From Liolophura sinensis (Eukaryota > Mollusca > Polyplacophora > Chitonida > Chitonidae): a stretch of DNA of 64,000 nt. The DNA lies in the NCBI RefSeq assembly GCF_032854445.1, contig NC_088299.1:11527608-11591607 (forward strand). Direction: 5' to 3'. Positions within the stretch are counted from its first letter, which is position 1. Each line of letters opens with the position of its first letter. This document shows, in pieces, positions 18,253 to 33,100 of the stretch. Under the pieces are notes generated by a model, which had not been told where the DNA came from, made no database searches, and worked only from the letters and a program-made list of their open reading frames with translations. The position numbers and the translations under genes are program-made.

Positions 18253-18474
18253 AATTAAAATAAACCAGGCTTACGGAAGACTTTTATCTTTACTGTGTGC
18301 ACATGTACGTCACACTTGGGAAACTAATTAAGTTAACTGTTATAGCTAATAGAAGAATGGGCACTCCAGTCCATTTCTTTCACACCCAAAGTATAATGTG
18401 TAAGTGAAATATTCCAGACACATTCTTTAAAATGGTGTAAAACAGCCTTAACAAAATAAAAGGATTTACCCGTA

Positions 18475-18660
18475 ATGTCCTAAACTTGCGTCACAAATAA
18501 TTGTCACAAAATTGTTTGGTGCTAAAACTTTAATTTTCCAGTAGAATATCGTAACATGTTTCAAGCAAACCTCAAAACACCTTTCTTTAATAAAATTCTA
18601 AAAATCATGAAAAACGGGTAAGTTAGTCATGGACGAAATTTATGGTCATCTTGGTACCTT
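18475..18660. repeat. Dispersed repeat shared with 62120-62330
   Basis: Both copies contain TTTTCCAGTA, CCTCAAAACACCTTTCT and AAGTTAGTCATGGACGAAAT in the same order. No coding capacity; element class unknown. Confidence 0.65.
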
Positions 18661-18737
18661 AGTTTTCATGAACATCACACTGGGAGCCATACATGTACTG
18701 AACACATAAACCAGAATTTCAATAACTGTTCAAGTTG

Positions 18738-18743
18738 TTTATT
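18738..18743 (-). terminator. Candidate poly(A) signal of FHOD
   Basis: Reads AATAAA on the - strand, 2.36 kb after the FHOD stop. If used, the 3' UTR would run from 21104 to about 18720. Other AATAAA matches may exist nearer the stop, so this is a weak call. Confidence 0.25.
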
Positions 18744-20395
18744 TTACAGTCTAAAAGTCTATGTACAGGACATCCTCTATATATGGCAGGACTGGGTGTC
18801 TAGTATCTGAAAGTTCCGTGGGTAGGTTATCCGATTCATCCTTAACCAGAAGGCTCGTGGGGCTCCATTCACTGGACGGTCATTCTCTTTGATTCATTCG
18901 GTTGTGACAAGGGAGGTAACTCTAACTGAAGTCACTCAAATAAAAAAAAAACCCTTTCTAATTTGAGGTTTATATACGGTGGGTACAAATGTCTTCCTTT
19001 TGAAATTCTTAAAATCAGCACGTGTGAACATAATGCAAATGGTTAACCAGCAGCAATTTGCATATAGTTAAAGATATATGTATTTTAAAATTCAAAAAAT
19101 AGTCATGCTTTAGTGAGAAAATAAGGCTCACTGTGTGACAAATATTCTAACAACGATGAAAAATAATTCTAAACTTAAAAGAAAAAAATCCTTGAAATTC
19201 AAATAATTTAACAACCCGATACATCAGATGTAAAGTGAATTCGAAATAATGTTTAACGAAATCCAAACAATATATGGGACAAAATTCATGGGGAAGGAGT
19301 TGAGAGAGAAGTTTTGACAGGTTTCAAAGGTGGTGAAAGACTGATCAGCATTTCAGCAAGTCTGGCAAGGTGTAGTTCTAACGATTCCTTGAAAGATATG
19401 GCAGCTCTCTCTTATCATGCTAGCCTACTATGGATACCTTAACATCAGTAAGCAAACAGTCAGCATAACATCAGACTCTCAGAATCTCTCAACAAGATGT
19501 CAATTAATGTTAGTTAGAGAGCCTGATTCAATGTTATCTACATAAATTGTTCTGTATAAGCAGGCAAGCAGTGACATATATCTACACATGACTAAAGGCA
19601 GCTGTGACAATGACTAGCACTGGTCAATTCATCTGACCAATCAGCATCCAGAGTAGACAAAAATTAGAATAATATAGCTATGAGATCTAATGCTGGTGTC
19701 ACACTCTACCGTAGTTACCATACCAGCAGATACATTTTGGGTGGCTGTTTGAGCATTAAAGCTAAAAAATACTGTCACAAAAAAATTCAAACACATGAAT
19801 AAAGCAAATAAGGTAATGATGCAGCTATGCTTTCTAGTGATTAAAAATGATAAAGATAGATTGTAGAGACTAGCAAATTGTCCCTAAATAATTGATCTGC
19901 AGCACTTAAGTGAAAGCAGAATGAGAGACAGACGCTAATATTTTTATCAACAACTTCATCGTTCTTTAGCATCAATTCAAAGGACTCAAACCGCTCTTAA
20001 AAGAAAACAATCACATAAACTTTAGCAGATTTCACTACATTCTTTAAACTCTGTTGGAATATTAAGACAACCTTGATTATCTAACAAAGCAACCAATCAC
20101 AACTCATTAAGCTTGAAAGAACTTCTATATATCACAGCTCAGGTAAAGTGAAAACAAGCAGCCCGCCGCCTATGAATTTACAGGTACATGTGCACAACCT
20201 GGAAAATGAAACTGAAAGTAGTGCCCGTGTCACATGTCAAATAGTCCTGTCTTTCAGTCACACATTTCTAGTGAAGGACAATTTACTTAAACTAGATTCA
20301 TTTTACGTCCAGATTGAAAATTCCAAACTTAAAACATGAAAATTAACTTTAACTGTTTCCTATGCTTTTGAAATCAGATCAAAGGTAGCAGCAAT

Positions 20396-20429
<34 letters not shown>

Positions 20430-21104
20430 TATTATACTTAACAACATGTACATCCAAGAAAATTCCTTAAAATATGTAAATGAGTCTAAAGTTATAAATT
20501 TTCTAAATGAAACAATGAAACGATTTGATCAAAGGCAATCTGAATAATGGAAGCCCCCCATCTTTCAACGAAAATCCACAAAATATCCTCCTGTAGTACA
20601 AATCAATTTAAAATACAGTTATATGTGCAAATTTTATGTCAACATTTCCCATTCTGTATCATGCAGGTTGACTAGCACATTTAGATTTCGTAGATAACAA
20701 TATTACCAAAGGCCCACAATTGCTGCATATTCTGTATTGTATATACTGTTCTTGCATATGGTTGACACACTTTGTAATGGTGTGTTGGTACTCTCCTGAG
20801 ACAAAATTTCCCAGAAGCACCTTTGTGTTAACATGTTGTTGTTCTAAAACGAGCTATTCTTGAGACAACTTTTCTGTTAGCATGTCCTTGTTTTCCATGA
20901 ACAATTAGGTGTACCATAGTTATCTCCCTTCATCAGGGATTAAACTATAGGTTCTGGGATACCAGATATTCGATTACAACTATTTCAACACTGGTTCTGG
21001 GAGGTTTGTTAAAAGATGGGCAGCCGACGGATGGCAAAATGCGATGACGACAGAATGATGAGGGCGATGAGACGTGGGCGAGATGGAGGAAGGGCATCTT
21101 TTCA
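18744..21104 (-). other. Probable FHOD 3' UTR / downstream region
   Basis: AT-rich, with a (TAA)n microsatellite at about 20398-20427 and no exons recognised on either strand. Confidence 0.4.
20398..20427. repeat. (TAA)n microsatellite
   Basis: About ten perfect TAA units. Confidence 0.95.
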
Positions 21105-21178
21105 TCAGACGACGTCAGAGAAGGCCGCCACTGCCTGCTTTTCTTCCTCATCCAAACCTCCTTTTAATGTACGGCGTA
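21105..21178 (-). CDS. FHOD: FHOD terminal exon (22nd) with stop codon
   Basis: Encodes the split Leu, [23 protein letters not shown] and TGA (21107-21105). Joins as [12 protein letters not shown], identical in order to human RKSLRRTLKSGL. Too short to show up as a long ORF; found from the acceptor TCTTTTCACAG and the family match. Confidence 0.93.
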
Positions 21179-24100
21179 CTGTGAAAAGACGAACAGGATT
21201 GTTTAGTTAAGTGAGCTTATTGGACAAGGGCAGACATTCAAGAGTTATACACATAAACACATCAGAAATGCACACCACCTCACAGGACAGCCACAAAATA
21301 CCACTTACTGACATTAAGACCCATTTTCTCATACTTCAAAAAAATAATTTTAAAGTCAAAGAACATATATAAGTTAGCACAAGCAAAAATACATGTAAAA
21401 CTAAAAACAGTATCTGCAACTGAACCTTTAAAAATTTGAACATTTGCATTTTATTTAGTTAAAAATCTTGAAAAAAAAAATAATAAATTTACCGGTACAG
21501 GACATTTCAGATATGTTTCAGTAGTCTTTCCCCTGATGCTTTCTTCAATTTTATTTCTTTCACCCAATTTGAATTCCTCGTTAATTCATGGCATTATTGA
21601 ACCAATAATTTTGTGTTTAAAAATGATCTTGATGTTGCGTGAAAAACAAAAGTTTCTCATGAGAACCATGCATGCACATCAGATAGATTAAGTTCCATGA
21701 TCTGAGAAAACTTTCATGATTTGTGATCAACATCAAGGATATTAACATCAATGCAAATGTTTTTTTGTTTTTTTGTTTTTTTTTTGACTGAAATCAAGGT
21801 CATAGCAAATACAGGCCAGTGAGATTGCATCCTCATGACCAGTAGGATCCATGATTTTGATTTCAGCTCTGGAATTAACGTTGACATAAAACTTGACTGA
21901 ACAGATATTAAAACAGAAGATCACATATAAACTTTAGTACAGAATAACAACTGTACTCGAATTAGATGCGTGTGTATCAAACTTGGGACATGAACCGCTG
22001 ACAAATTATTCAACATTAACAACAGGTGTTTCATAAACTAAACAAAAGGATGTATATATAAGAATAATAAATTCAATAAAAATTATAGCTCCATAAAAAA
22101 TTTCATTCAAAATCAATCAGATAGCCATTGAAATACGAATTAAGTATTTCATTTTGAAACATAAATCACACAGTTCGTAGCGAGACAAGACATGATGTAA
22201 ATCACTTGGGATCAAAACTTTTGATAAGGCATGTTTAATGCCAATTTGTAAGACTGTCTGGAATTTGAAGAAGTTTTCAGGATACCACGATATATATATA
22301 TATGTATATAATAAAGGTGCATTCAGCTAGAGGCAAGCAAAATCATCAAGCAAGACACAAAAAAAAAAACTACCAGAAAAACATCTAAAACATAACCGAA
22401 ATAACAAAATTGAAGAGTTCTGCCAATATCAATATTTTAAAGTGAATGAACAGCAAATGTGAAAACACAATTCATGTGGTTTCAATGCGTACCCCATTAA
22501 AGATGGGGTCTAGAATATACAGCCTGTTTGTTATGGTTTACTAGGCCAGCAGACAGTGAGAGTGACGCATGGATGTATTCAAACTGTGGCCTCAGGAAAA
22601 TTTCCAAAAAAAAAGATAACATAGGCAAAACTCTTAAAATCATAATCAACGATCAACAGACCTGAAAGAAATATAAACAAATTGTTGCAAAATTTAGTAC
22701 AATGAATGCATATCAACAGCACTTGTAAACATTTAATTGAGTATGAATGTCACAAATAAAATGCACCGTCATCCTTCCCTTGCTAATTCATAACATCTAT
22801 TCTTACATCTGAGCAGTAAAGGCATTTTATACTTCCATCAGAAACTTTTGCTAATTTAAATGTTGTCCCGAAAGCATTAAAATGATTTGTTGCATCAAGA
22901 TATGCAACTTATATCAGAAATTGACTTAAACTGTTGCGTGAAACTTGAAAGAAAATGTGATGACAACATCACATCACCATATTATGACAGTTTAATTTGG
23001 ATTTTGGACTATGAAATCTCCAATTATAGTTAATGTAATAACTATAACCATAATTTTTGGTTGAAATGAAGAAACCTCTTAATACCTTGTAGTATAGTGA
23101 ATTTAGACCTTATGCTATTAACAATCACCATAATTCTTCAACCTTTGCAACAATACTTTGAAACATTTCGAGAGAACTATGGAGTGTAGAGAAATATAAT
23201 TTTCAAAGTTGTGTGAAGGCTGACTTCTTAATAGCACAAACACATCATTTTAGAATGATTTTCATTGATGAAACAAATTCTGATGAAACTGATGCACAAA
23301 TTCCGCTGACAAAAGTTTGGCAGTTGAGAAGGTTGAAGATTTAGTTTGCTTTCAGTTTCAGTCAAACATATATTCCATAAACAGCCACTGTATAAAGTTG
23401 TTGGTAAATTCATATTATAGAGAGTCAGGGAAGGATGATTGCATTAATATAAATTAGTTCACACAGATCATTTTCATGGTTATCATGTCAACGGACAGTG
23501 TGTAACAAGTGCTTTTCATACACACTAACAGACTGTACGTACAATAACATGTATAAGTGTGCCACTGAACAAAGTGTGCCACTGTACAAAGTGTGCAGTC
23601 CTGGCAAATTGCAGCAACACACCTGGTGGATCACATGCTGTTCAATAGATCTGCATATGCGTATGCATATAGATTGCTTCCGAAACAATAATGTTCCTTT
23701 TTGGTTTATTAAATGTTTTGTTTTGCACACGCAGAAATTGTTTCCAGAATGATTGAATACTCTTGATGGGCTAACCATAATCTTTCTCAAAACATGTTTT
23801 TGTTTGCCCCACAGCAAAAGGGTAAAGAGAATTTAACTACTCTTTCCAACCAAGTCTGTAGAAAACCATTTTAATATCTATATTTTTAATGCATTTTCCC
23901 AGAAGAAAACATTAGAGCGTATGGCAATTAATTAAACATCCCCACCAGTTGCTTCCCAGCAAACTGCCATGCCATCACAAAGAGCACATAGTATGACGTT
24001 ATGAACTAGAACATTCAACATGTTCCCTGCTTGACTACTGTCCAATGCAGTCAGATAAACACAATTTGCATATCAGAAGTTTTTCACTGTAAATGGTCTT

Positions 24101-27100
24101 TACCTAGAGCCCAAGTCACTCACTCACTCTCATAGACTGAAATAGGTATGGAAATTCATACAAAATTTCTGACCTCAGAACTATACTCATACAAAATTTC
24201 TGACCTCAGAACTATACTCATACAAAATTTCTGACCTCAGAACTATACACATACCTACAGCCATTGTACCAATGTACATATCCATTCGCAGTCTTAACAT
24301 TTATTGATAAACTAAATAAACTTTTAATTTTTCAAAAAAATTTTATGTCTTCAGCTGACAGTGCCGCTTTGATAACATCAAAATTTTAGGATATATTTCA
24401 AAGCAGAACGTTTAATTATTTATTCAATAACACAAAGATATGAAATTAAAAGATTCCCAGTAAATGTATAGGATAAACCTGAAAAACTTTGTTTTTCTCT
24501 TTCACATTTAAATTTTCAATTGTTTAATCATCAAGATTTATTCTTTTAGAATATGTTTAGTTTATTTTTTTGTTATCATATTTAAGAATCAATTGTTTGT
24601 TTTTTCTTCTATATGGTTTTAATAATCAAAGTATCATTTGAAATTGAGGCTGTTTTTTTTTTTATTTTTTTAAACAATTTAGTGCGTAAGAACCTGGAAA
24701 CTTACAAGATTTCCGCTGATTTCCCGCTCGTTTTCGTTGCCTTGGTGCTCTACTCATTGGTTTTGTGGCTGTACGAACACAAGCCTCTAAGATTTCATCA
24801 TCACCCGTATCGAATTCAGAATCTGTTGTCAGACAGCTCCTTGAACCACTCAGTGAACCTGGTGTAGACAAAAATAAAACAAATCAATTCAGAAGATTTT
24901 CCACAATATTTCAAAAATTATCATTAACTCTTTGTATGGATATTTCAAACTTGGAAGTTCTGAAATAACAGACGCCATGAAGATGCAGAATAGCTAGGGC
25001 ACTTTTACAACTGAAACTCTGTCATAATGCATAGTACAAAAGCATACGGTAAAAAAGCGCAAACACCACAAAAAGTTGCAACAGTAATTCTTTTCTGACT
25101 AACATTTATACCAAATGACCTAAAATTTTGAGCCCGGGAAGTAACCCAAGACCATCCGCAGGTTGCTGACAGACCTTCCCAAGTACTTCTCACGTACTTT
25201 GCATTGCATTCAAGTCAACAGTTACATACCTAGTTTTCTGCGAGACTTCTGACCAGGTAAGGAGCCATCTTCGGCACTGGTGTAGCCATTGGCCAAGAGT
25301 TTCGACAGGGCGTCATCGCTCTCTACCCCACGCTTGTACGACTCCGCCTATTGACATAGATTACACAAATAATTTCCACTCAGAAACTGATCTGTGCACA
25401 TTACAGCACGATAACTCTCCTTTCTCTAAAAGCAACAACATACACGTATGTGTTATTAATCAACAGCACTGCAACAAAAAAAACTAGCAAAATAATACGT
25501 AACTTTCCCTTTTCAATATAATAACACATTATGCACTATTTACAGCAAATTAGAGAGAAAGCTATAATTTCTCAGAAATAGTACATCAGAAAATCTAAAA
25601 TGTGAATATTTAACACAACACAAACTGACAACAACAAATTCGAAAAGCACTTCTTCAAAAGTTTCGTAGCCATGTCACAAGCATCCTATAAAACAGGACT
25701 ACTCACATCCATGATCATCTTGCCCCTGGTCTTCTTCCTCTCTCGTTGCTTCTCCTTCTTCAGCATCTGTTGTAGAACTTTCTCCCTTGTCGTGCGGAAC
25801 TCCAGAGCAAACTCGCTAATGATCTTACAGAAATAGTTGATCTTTGTGTCCTTGGCCTGATGTACAGGCAGTCCCATGTACAACAATAGCTTGCTATACC
25901 TGTAAGTAACACACAAAAAAACGATAATTTCCAGCCCAATGGAAATTTGACGTACTAGTGATATATTATAAACTTTTACACGTCACAGGCATTTACATAA
26001 TGCTCATTTGCATAATGCTCATTTACATAATCCTCATTTACATAATGCTCAACAGGAATCTTCTAAGGATACCCACTACAATCAAACCGATCTTTCAATG
26101 GAACAACAGAAAGTAATCAGCAGGGCTGTAATTAATGTAAATAGTCAAGAAATTTCATCCAATGATAACTTGCTCCTTTTCCTCCATTCTGGGAGTTCAA
26201 TGTTTTGGGGTTTGAAGATAGGATGATTTTTTTTTTTTTTTTAAATGGCCCTATGCTGATATTATTTTTAAGAAACATTACGAAAAATTGATGGTCATAA
26301 GGCAATGTTATGTATGAGAAAAATTTTGGAAAATTGATTTATGAAGTTTGGGGAAAGTGGGCTCCATACTGCAAGCATCGTGACGAGGCGTTACCTGTTC
26401 ATGACTCGCTGGTACACCATCTGTAACACCATGATCCTCTCAGCGGCATCAGACAGAAACTCCGCATTCCTGTAACAATCAAAACACACTTCATTACTGG
26501 AATGCAGATACATGTAGATATAAGTAAACTTATTTATTTATACGATTTTATTGTAGTTTTACCGAAACGAAGGACAATTCACTGCAGCTGTGGTGGTGAG
26601 GTGGCATTCATAGGATTCTAAAGATTGAACGTTATAATGCTTTATACATTTCTGAAACTTCATTACCCAGTTTGAACGATAACTCATACACAGACAAGAC
26701 TGACACTTTATGAAAGGTAATTGTTTGACCTTTTCTAAAATAGCAAAAACTAAATCTTACAGATTTTAGTCTAAATACTCTCTGAACGAAAAAGGTTTAC
26801 CTTGTTTTTGCGACTGCATAACTGCCATCATGTTTGGCGATGGCTCGGAGATGATCCCATGAGCGTTTACACTGGAACTCCATCTTGTCTAACTTCTTTA
26901 CCAGTTCCTCCCAGTCCACCTGTCAAAATTCACATCACAATTTTCAAAATGCACCTAAATTAAAGACGACAAACTCTTTATCAAATTTGAATCTAAAGAA
27001 TCTATTAAAAATTGAACAGTCTAAAAATATAAAAGGATTTTGCATTATGCTATAATATCATCATTCTTGGAATTTTTTAAAAAAAAATTAAACATCAAAT

Positions 27101-30100
27101 TACTTTTAAGTTTTATCTACTACCAAACAGTGATAACTCGCTTACCTTGGCACACCTGGCAATTGGCCCAATGTCAGAATAGAGGTCCGTACTGTCTGGA
27201 AACTGCTCCAAGACGATGGTACACAAATGGTGAAGCAAGGAGTGTTTATGGACCGTGTCTTTTACCTCAGGTACCTTGGACAGGTAATCGATCGAAAATG
27301 CCCGTGACTGTTGAGGTAGAAAACACCAGAAATGTTTGATGATGTTTTATAAAATCCACTAAACTTGAAATGGGCAGACAGCGTTAGGAGAACACTGGAG
27401 AATAGCAAAACTACAAAAAAGTCATCAGTGACTGGGTTCAATTGTCAATTCAGTCTGCCGATTCACTGCTGTAATTCTTCAACCTTTTCGCTTGTAAAGT
27501 GTTTATTCAAGCACATTCTGAAGGCAATATTCTGTGTTACTCTTTTTGAAGCCCTGACACTGGCCAATCCAACCGATGTAGTTTTGTCTCCAAAATCAAA
27601 TAAAAAAGGTGCATAAACTGCACTGAAAGTTGCTCTTTTAAGTGTGAAGATCGACAAATTAGGGTCAAGGGTAGTAAAGTGGTCCATGTATTTTCACCTA
27701 CCGTAGCTCCATTTAGGAAGTTACCGATGGCTAAGACTGTGGTCAGGATATACTTAAAGGTTTTGTTTTCAATCAGGTCCTCAATTCCTTGCTTCAGGTC
27801 CATCAATGGCTCAGCCACCTCCTGTGAACAAATGCCAGGTAAAACCCATTGTTACTTGCCGTGCATAACAATGCATGCTAAAAATGTCTATAACTACACA
27901 AATTATGATCAATGAAATATTAACCATCTTCAATCTACACATTGGTACAGCATGAAAGTAGGATGTTTTTGTTTTGTTTTGTTTTGTTTTTGTTTTTTTT
28001 CATTACAATGTGGTTTTGTCTCTTGTATATATCTTTCACCATCATGGTAGTTCAATCCAATAATGGCACCACAAACTTCAGTATTGTCATTAATTTTTAA
28101 TATTAACATTTAAAAGCATTCAAAAATAGCAACTGTAGTCTGCTTCCTCATCACAGCAATCATGGCAATTGTGTCCCTGGATATTTTACAAACAAACCAC
28201 GATTTAACATATGATTGAAGGTCAAACGTAACAGTTACAAAACAAAACCGGGGCATTGCATGAATAAAATTTGCAGTTTTCTCATTGCTTTTCCTAATTT
28301 TTCCAGAAACAGGCACACTTTTTTTTATAAATATTGAAGTTTTCTAGTTCCACATTTCCAGTTTGCATACTTCACCTGTTCCATATTCTCATAGTCAAGC
28401 TTGAATTGCCAGAGTTGCAGTCTGGCCTCCAGTTCACTGACGGAGGATAAGATAAGGAGGAACTGTTCAGCGGTGCCCAAAGGCGTGTCGGGATTGGCCA
28501 TTTGGGCATCCTGGATCTTGTTGCGCTCTTCCTCTGTGGGGATCATTGTCTCCAGGATTTTCTGAAAACAGACCAAGAGACAGGTTAGGTTGTAAGACTA
28601 CTGTTATGTAATGCCTAATGTAATGTATTACAAAGGTTATTAGCTGGTTTTAAATGATGAACAAATCGACTGGATAATTGACTGATATGCAATACGGAAA
28701 TTTTTTTTTTCAAATCAATTTACAATGTAGGCAGGTCAGGTTTATGACTGATGGAAATCCATAGATGTAAAGAATAGGTATATCTATTAGTAAGTATAAA
28801 ATGCAATGAAGCAAAATATGCATATGGACTTTTATCGATATGTTTGATTTTTTATACTATATATGTATCCAATAACACACATGTACCACTGTTCATATCA
28901 ACCTGTCTCGATATGTCGGATTGATATTACCACTGTTCACGTGAACCTTTATCGATATGTTTTATTCATATTTTATGCGACAATATATGAGGGTAGAAGA
29001 AACTGGGCAGATGTCAAAACCACCCAACTACCTGAATCACAAGGTTCCAATACCTGACTTATCAAGAATAGGATTCAAAGATACACCTTTATCAGTCAAG
29101 ATCATGTAGTCTTAAACTAAGGCACCACCACAAACGACTGAATGGGCGAAGTGCCGGCACATTCCTATTCATGTTATATCATAATTAACCTAAATGACTC
29201 CTAATTTCACCGATGACTAAGCTACTTATTTCTTTATATCTGTCTGGGAAAACCTAAGTTTCAGCACAAGATGTAATATTTTACAACATTAATTTGCTTA
29301 CAAAATCCACTTTTTAGAGCAAAATTTGAAGTCAAACTATCTACAAGTAATAAAGGAACAAACCTCGATGCCTTCCTTGCTCATGATGGTGTTGTCCATC
29401 TTCAAGATGGCCGTCTTGATGGTACGTGGGGGAGGTAGCTTTGTCATACCAATGTTAATGGCATTGGACCTCTTAGCATCCAGAACTGTAATCTCCTTCT
29501 TGTTCTGGTCTTGTTTCTGGTGTTCAATATACATGTCAGTTAGTCTCAACACTTGTACACAACAAAACAGCATGCAATGAGATGTTCATTAAGCTACCAC
29601 TGAGTTATCTTCCCTTAGACAACATTAACATGTTGTCTAAGCCTAACGGTCCTTCGGACATAACTCAGCATTTCTATTTAACAACAGAAACGGAAGATCG
29701 GAACCGAAAGTTACAAGAACAATTGTGACGTCAGACAACAAGACCTTGTGGACAATGGAGACAACAGAAATAAATAATAATAAATAATACCATAAAGTGA
29801 GATAGAGGAAAAACAGAGATACCAGATTATGACATCAGATAACCTAGCCACCATGGACAAAGGAGACTACAGAAACACCATGATGTGAGATAGTGGCAAA
29901 CCCTTTTTGCTTACCTCTGCAGGGGTCCTGAGGACCCCACTAAGACACCAGATTACAAAACCATGTGACAATGAAGACTACAGAAACACCATAAATTGAC
30001 ACCAAAGAAAACTTACTGACATGACAAGAGATAGATGTAGGCCTACACGACCATGAGGACAGCGGAGATTACAGAAACACCATGAACTGACATGAAGGAC

Positions 30101-33100
30101 TATTAGGAACTATTACAGTACATTTATTCAGTGACAGGTGAGACAGAGTACACAACAGGTATGGTATGTATGTCTATAAGCAAGGGTGGAAACAAGAGCA
30201 GAACATCCATGGGTAAGGGGTGTTTTAGGGTAAAACTGCCCTTGTCTTTAACATACATGTACTGTAATTGGATAAATCAGAACAATTTCTTGAGGCGGTT
30301 ACAAGACGAAATCCTAAGAACACGGAATCTGCTAACGAAATTTTATCAGGAAAGGTAAAAAGATCAGCAGAATAAGGAAATGATTTCTTCAAAGAAATTC
30401 TGTGAAATGGTTAAATGTTTGTGGAGAAAATCTGTGCTGCAAAGATAATGTAAGTTCAGTAAAGAAATTAATAGTTAGATGTAGGCAAATTAGGATCTGT
30501 GTATCTAGCTAATTATTTATAGAGGATGCATACGTGAGGCAAAACATACACAGCGACAATTAAACAGGTGGACGATCAAAAATACAGCCAACACACTAAG
30601 TGACAGTCATAGACTAGGTATAGCCAAAGACATGGAGAAGCAATCATACAGACACACGTCACAGCGATGGACAGTCAAACATTAGGAACAGCCTCCGAGA
30701 TAAGCAAACATACAGATAAATACAGTATATGAACAGTCCAACATGATGACACAGACGATTTGTACATGTTCCTCACTGCAGTAGCACTGGGTCCTCTTTC
30801 ACAAAACTTTGTAAATCATTTTTTCTCATATATGACGTCGCCTTATGGCACGATAACCTGGACGTCTTTGACGAAAAAGTTTAGAGAAATATGCGTTACG
30901 AAGTTTTATGAAAGTGGCGCCTGTTCTACTAAGCTTTGGACAGGCAAGTATTTCATCACCATAGCAGTATTTCAGCTCGGTCCATTCACAAATGTACAAT
31001 AGCTCATGAGCTAATACTTCAAACAAATAAACAGCAAACAATGGACACTTTTACACGATGAACTAAAGCACACACATGTATATGAAAGCAAAAATGGCTT
31101 AATACATGGATATCAATGTACATGTACACTTAAGCAAGCCCACAATGTATACATGTACACTGCACACAAGATGGAGTGCATGAAAAAAGCATATATACAC
31201 TGTACTATTATGTAAGATATTGTACATATTCTGAAGCCATACTAGTTTTCTCACATTATAAGACTTGATAGCACAAATCTAAACTAGCTAAAGTCCTAAA
31301 TGTGAGGATACACATAAAGACATATTGTCTTGTGGATTTTGGACAGTATCATTCTTTGGACAACAGGCAAAAATCCCAAAGGGAGAGAACCCTTTCAGGG
31401 AAGAGAACCTTTTAGTGGAAATCAATTCAAAACAATGAAAGATGCTTAGTCCAAAATCACAAGAATGCATTCATGTATAATAGATATATATATACAGATA
31501 GATAGATAAAAGCTTGGTTTTGGCATATATAAATCCATTCAATAACAATCACTTAAGCCACAAGAAGACACACCTTCAAGTTAAGTTTTGTTTTAAGTTT
31601 AGATGTTGTCATAAAATCTAGCAACTATTAAAAATACTAAGCACAAGCCTTACCACAATTTCCTGTTAGTGTGTTGTCAAACATGCATCAACAGCCACGA
31701 CAAGTGCATGTGGAAAAGAGAGAGACAAAAAAATGTGACAATTTCAATAGAATAATAGTTGCAATTTAAGATCAAGATATATTTGATTATACCAAGTTAA
31801 TCACTGTTTGCAAGTCTTCAAAATTATATCGACTTGTACAAAAAAATCCACTTACAATTATAGCTGATTTTTTGACATTATTACACTGTAAAAGATTCAG
31901 GAAGATTTAAGTGTCTAAAAGTTGTAGAGACTTCCTGAAATCAGAGGATTAAAAAAGCCCTGCTTCTTAACATGCTTTTAAATAGATATGGTACAGATTC
32001 ACTCTGTTTAGAATAGGTATGCAGGCCATCACTATATGTACTCATCAGTCAAATTTCTATCTCTTTTTTGTTTTCAAATTCTGTTCTAATTTCTAAAATC
32101 TTTAAAAACAAAATAAACAAACATACTGAAGGAGGAAGGATGACTAACACTTACCTTTGCCTTCATTTCATTGGTCTTTGATTCAAAGAGGTGTTCAAGG
32201 CGATCCACATCTAACTTGATTGGCACTTTGACCACTTCCTTCCAGATTGTGTCTCCTTGGGTGGCTGGATGTGGTACATTGTTCTGAAGTTCTCTCCAGT
32301 GGAGTTTTAATGTTTTCTTGTTCTTCTTAAGGTTAGCCCCTGGGGGAGGGGGACCTTTCTCTACTGGGGCAGCAGATCTGCCAGGAAACGATGGGGGTGG
32401 TGGTGGAGCGCCTGGGGGTGGGGGAGGTGGTGGTGGAGCACCACCCATCATTGGCGGAGGAGGTGGAGGCGGGATTCCTCCCATCATGGGAGGTGGTGGA
32501 GGTACCCCGCCTAACATCTGAGCAGGCGGCTGAGGTGCGAAAACATCCACAGCTTCTTCTTCCCTCAAATCAGAGAAGTCCATGTTTTTGATTTTCAACG
32601 GGCGTTTCAACTTCTTCTGAAGCTGCTCCCAGAGGATGTCACTCTCTGACTTTTTGACTTCCTGCAACTGTTCTTGGCTAGGTTGTTTCTGGCCCACAGA
32701 GGACCGCAGCTGCTTCGTAGCAATTGTGTCACCTTGTTTCCCAGCAAACGAATCCTTCGCCTTGTTTATCATTCCACTGCGATCCCCTGATGGACCTGCT
32801 GGACCCTGGGGCTCTACATCGGGTTGTGCGGGGCCCTGGGGGCCATACCTGTCCTTAACACTTCCCCTTTCTGCAGGAGCAGCTGGCTGGGGCTCGGGAA
32901 CGTCTTCTCTGTAGCCACCATGCTGCATCTTGCCTTGAAGATGGGCCAATGGCTGAGGGACTGCCTGAGGGGCTGGGTGAACATCTTCGCTAGCATCATC
33001 CAAACTGGGGCGGGACATTCGGTACAAGAGCCATTTCTGGTTCTCGCTCTCCTCATTCATGCTGTTATTAATGGCGTTGTTGTGAGCTTCCATCTCACGT

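Larger units (their letters stand above)
21179..24705 (-). other. Last FHOD intron (3.5 kb)
   Basis: Holds a MITE (23127-23344), a 31-bp tandem repeat (24147-24250), a short TA run near 22290 and poly(T/A) runs. No internal exon recognised. Confidence 0.75.

Noticed and set aside
24664-24705. Read-through C-terminus of FHOD (13 codons to TAA)
   Set aside because: A perfect GTAAGT donor lies at 24705 and the spliced exon at 21178 restores the conserved LRRTLKGGL. Kept only as a possible minor isoform.
32318-32914. Gly-rich + strand ORFs
   Set aside because: Shadows of the FH1 polyproline exon of FHOD on the - strand.
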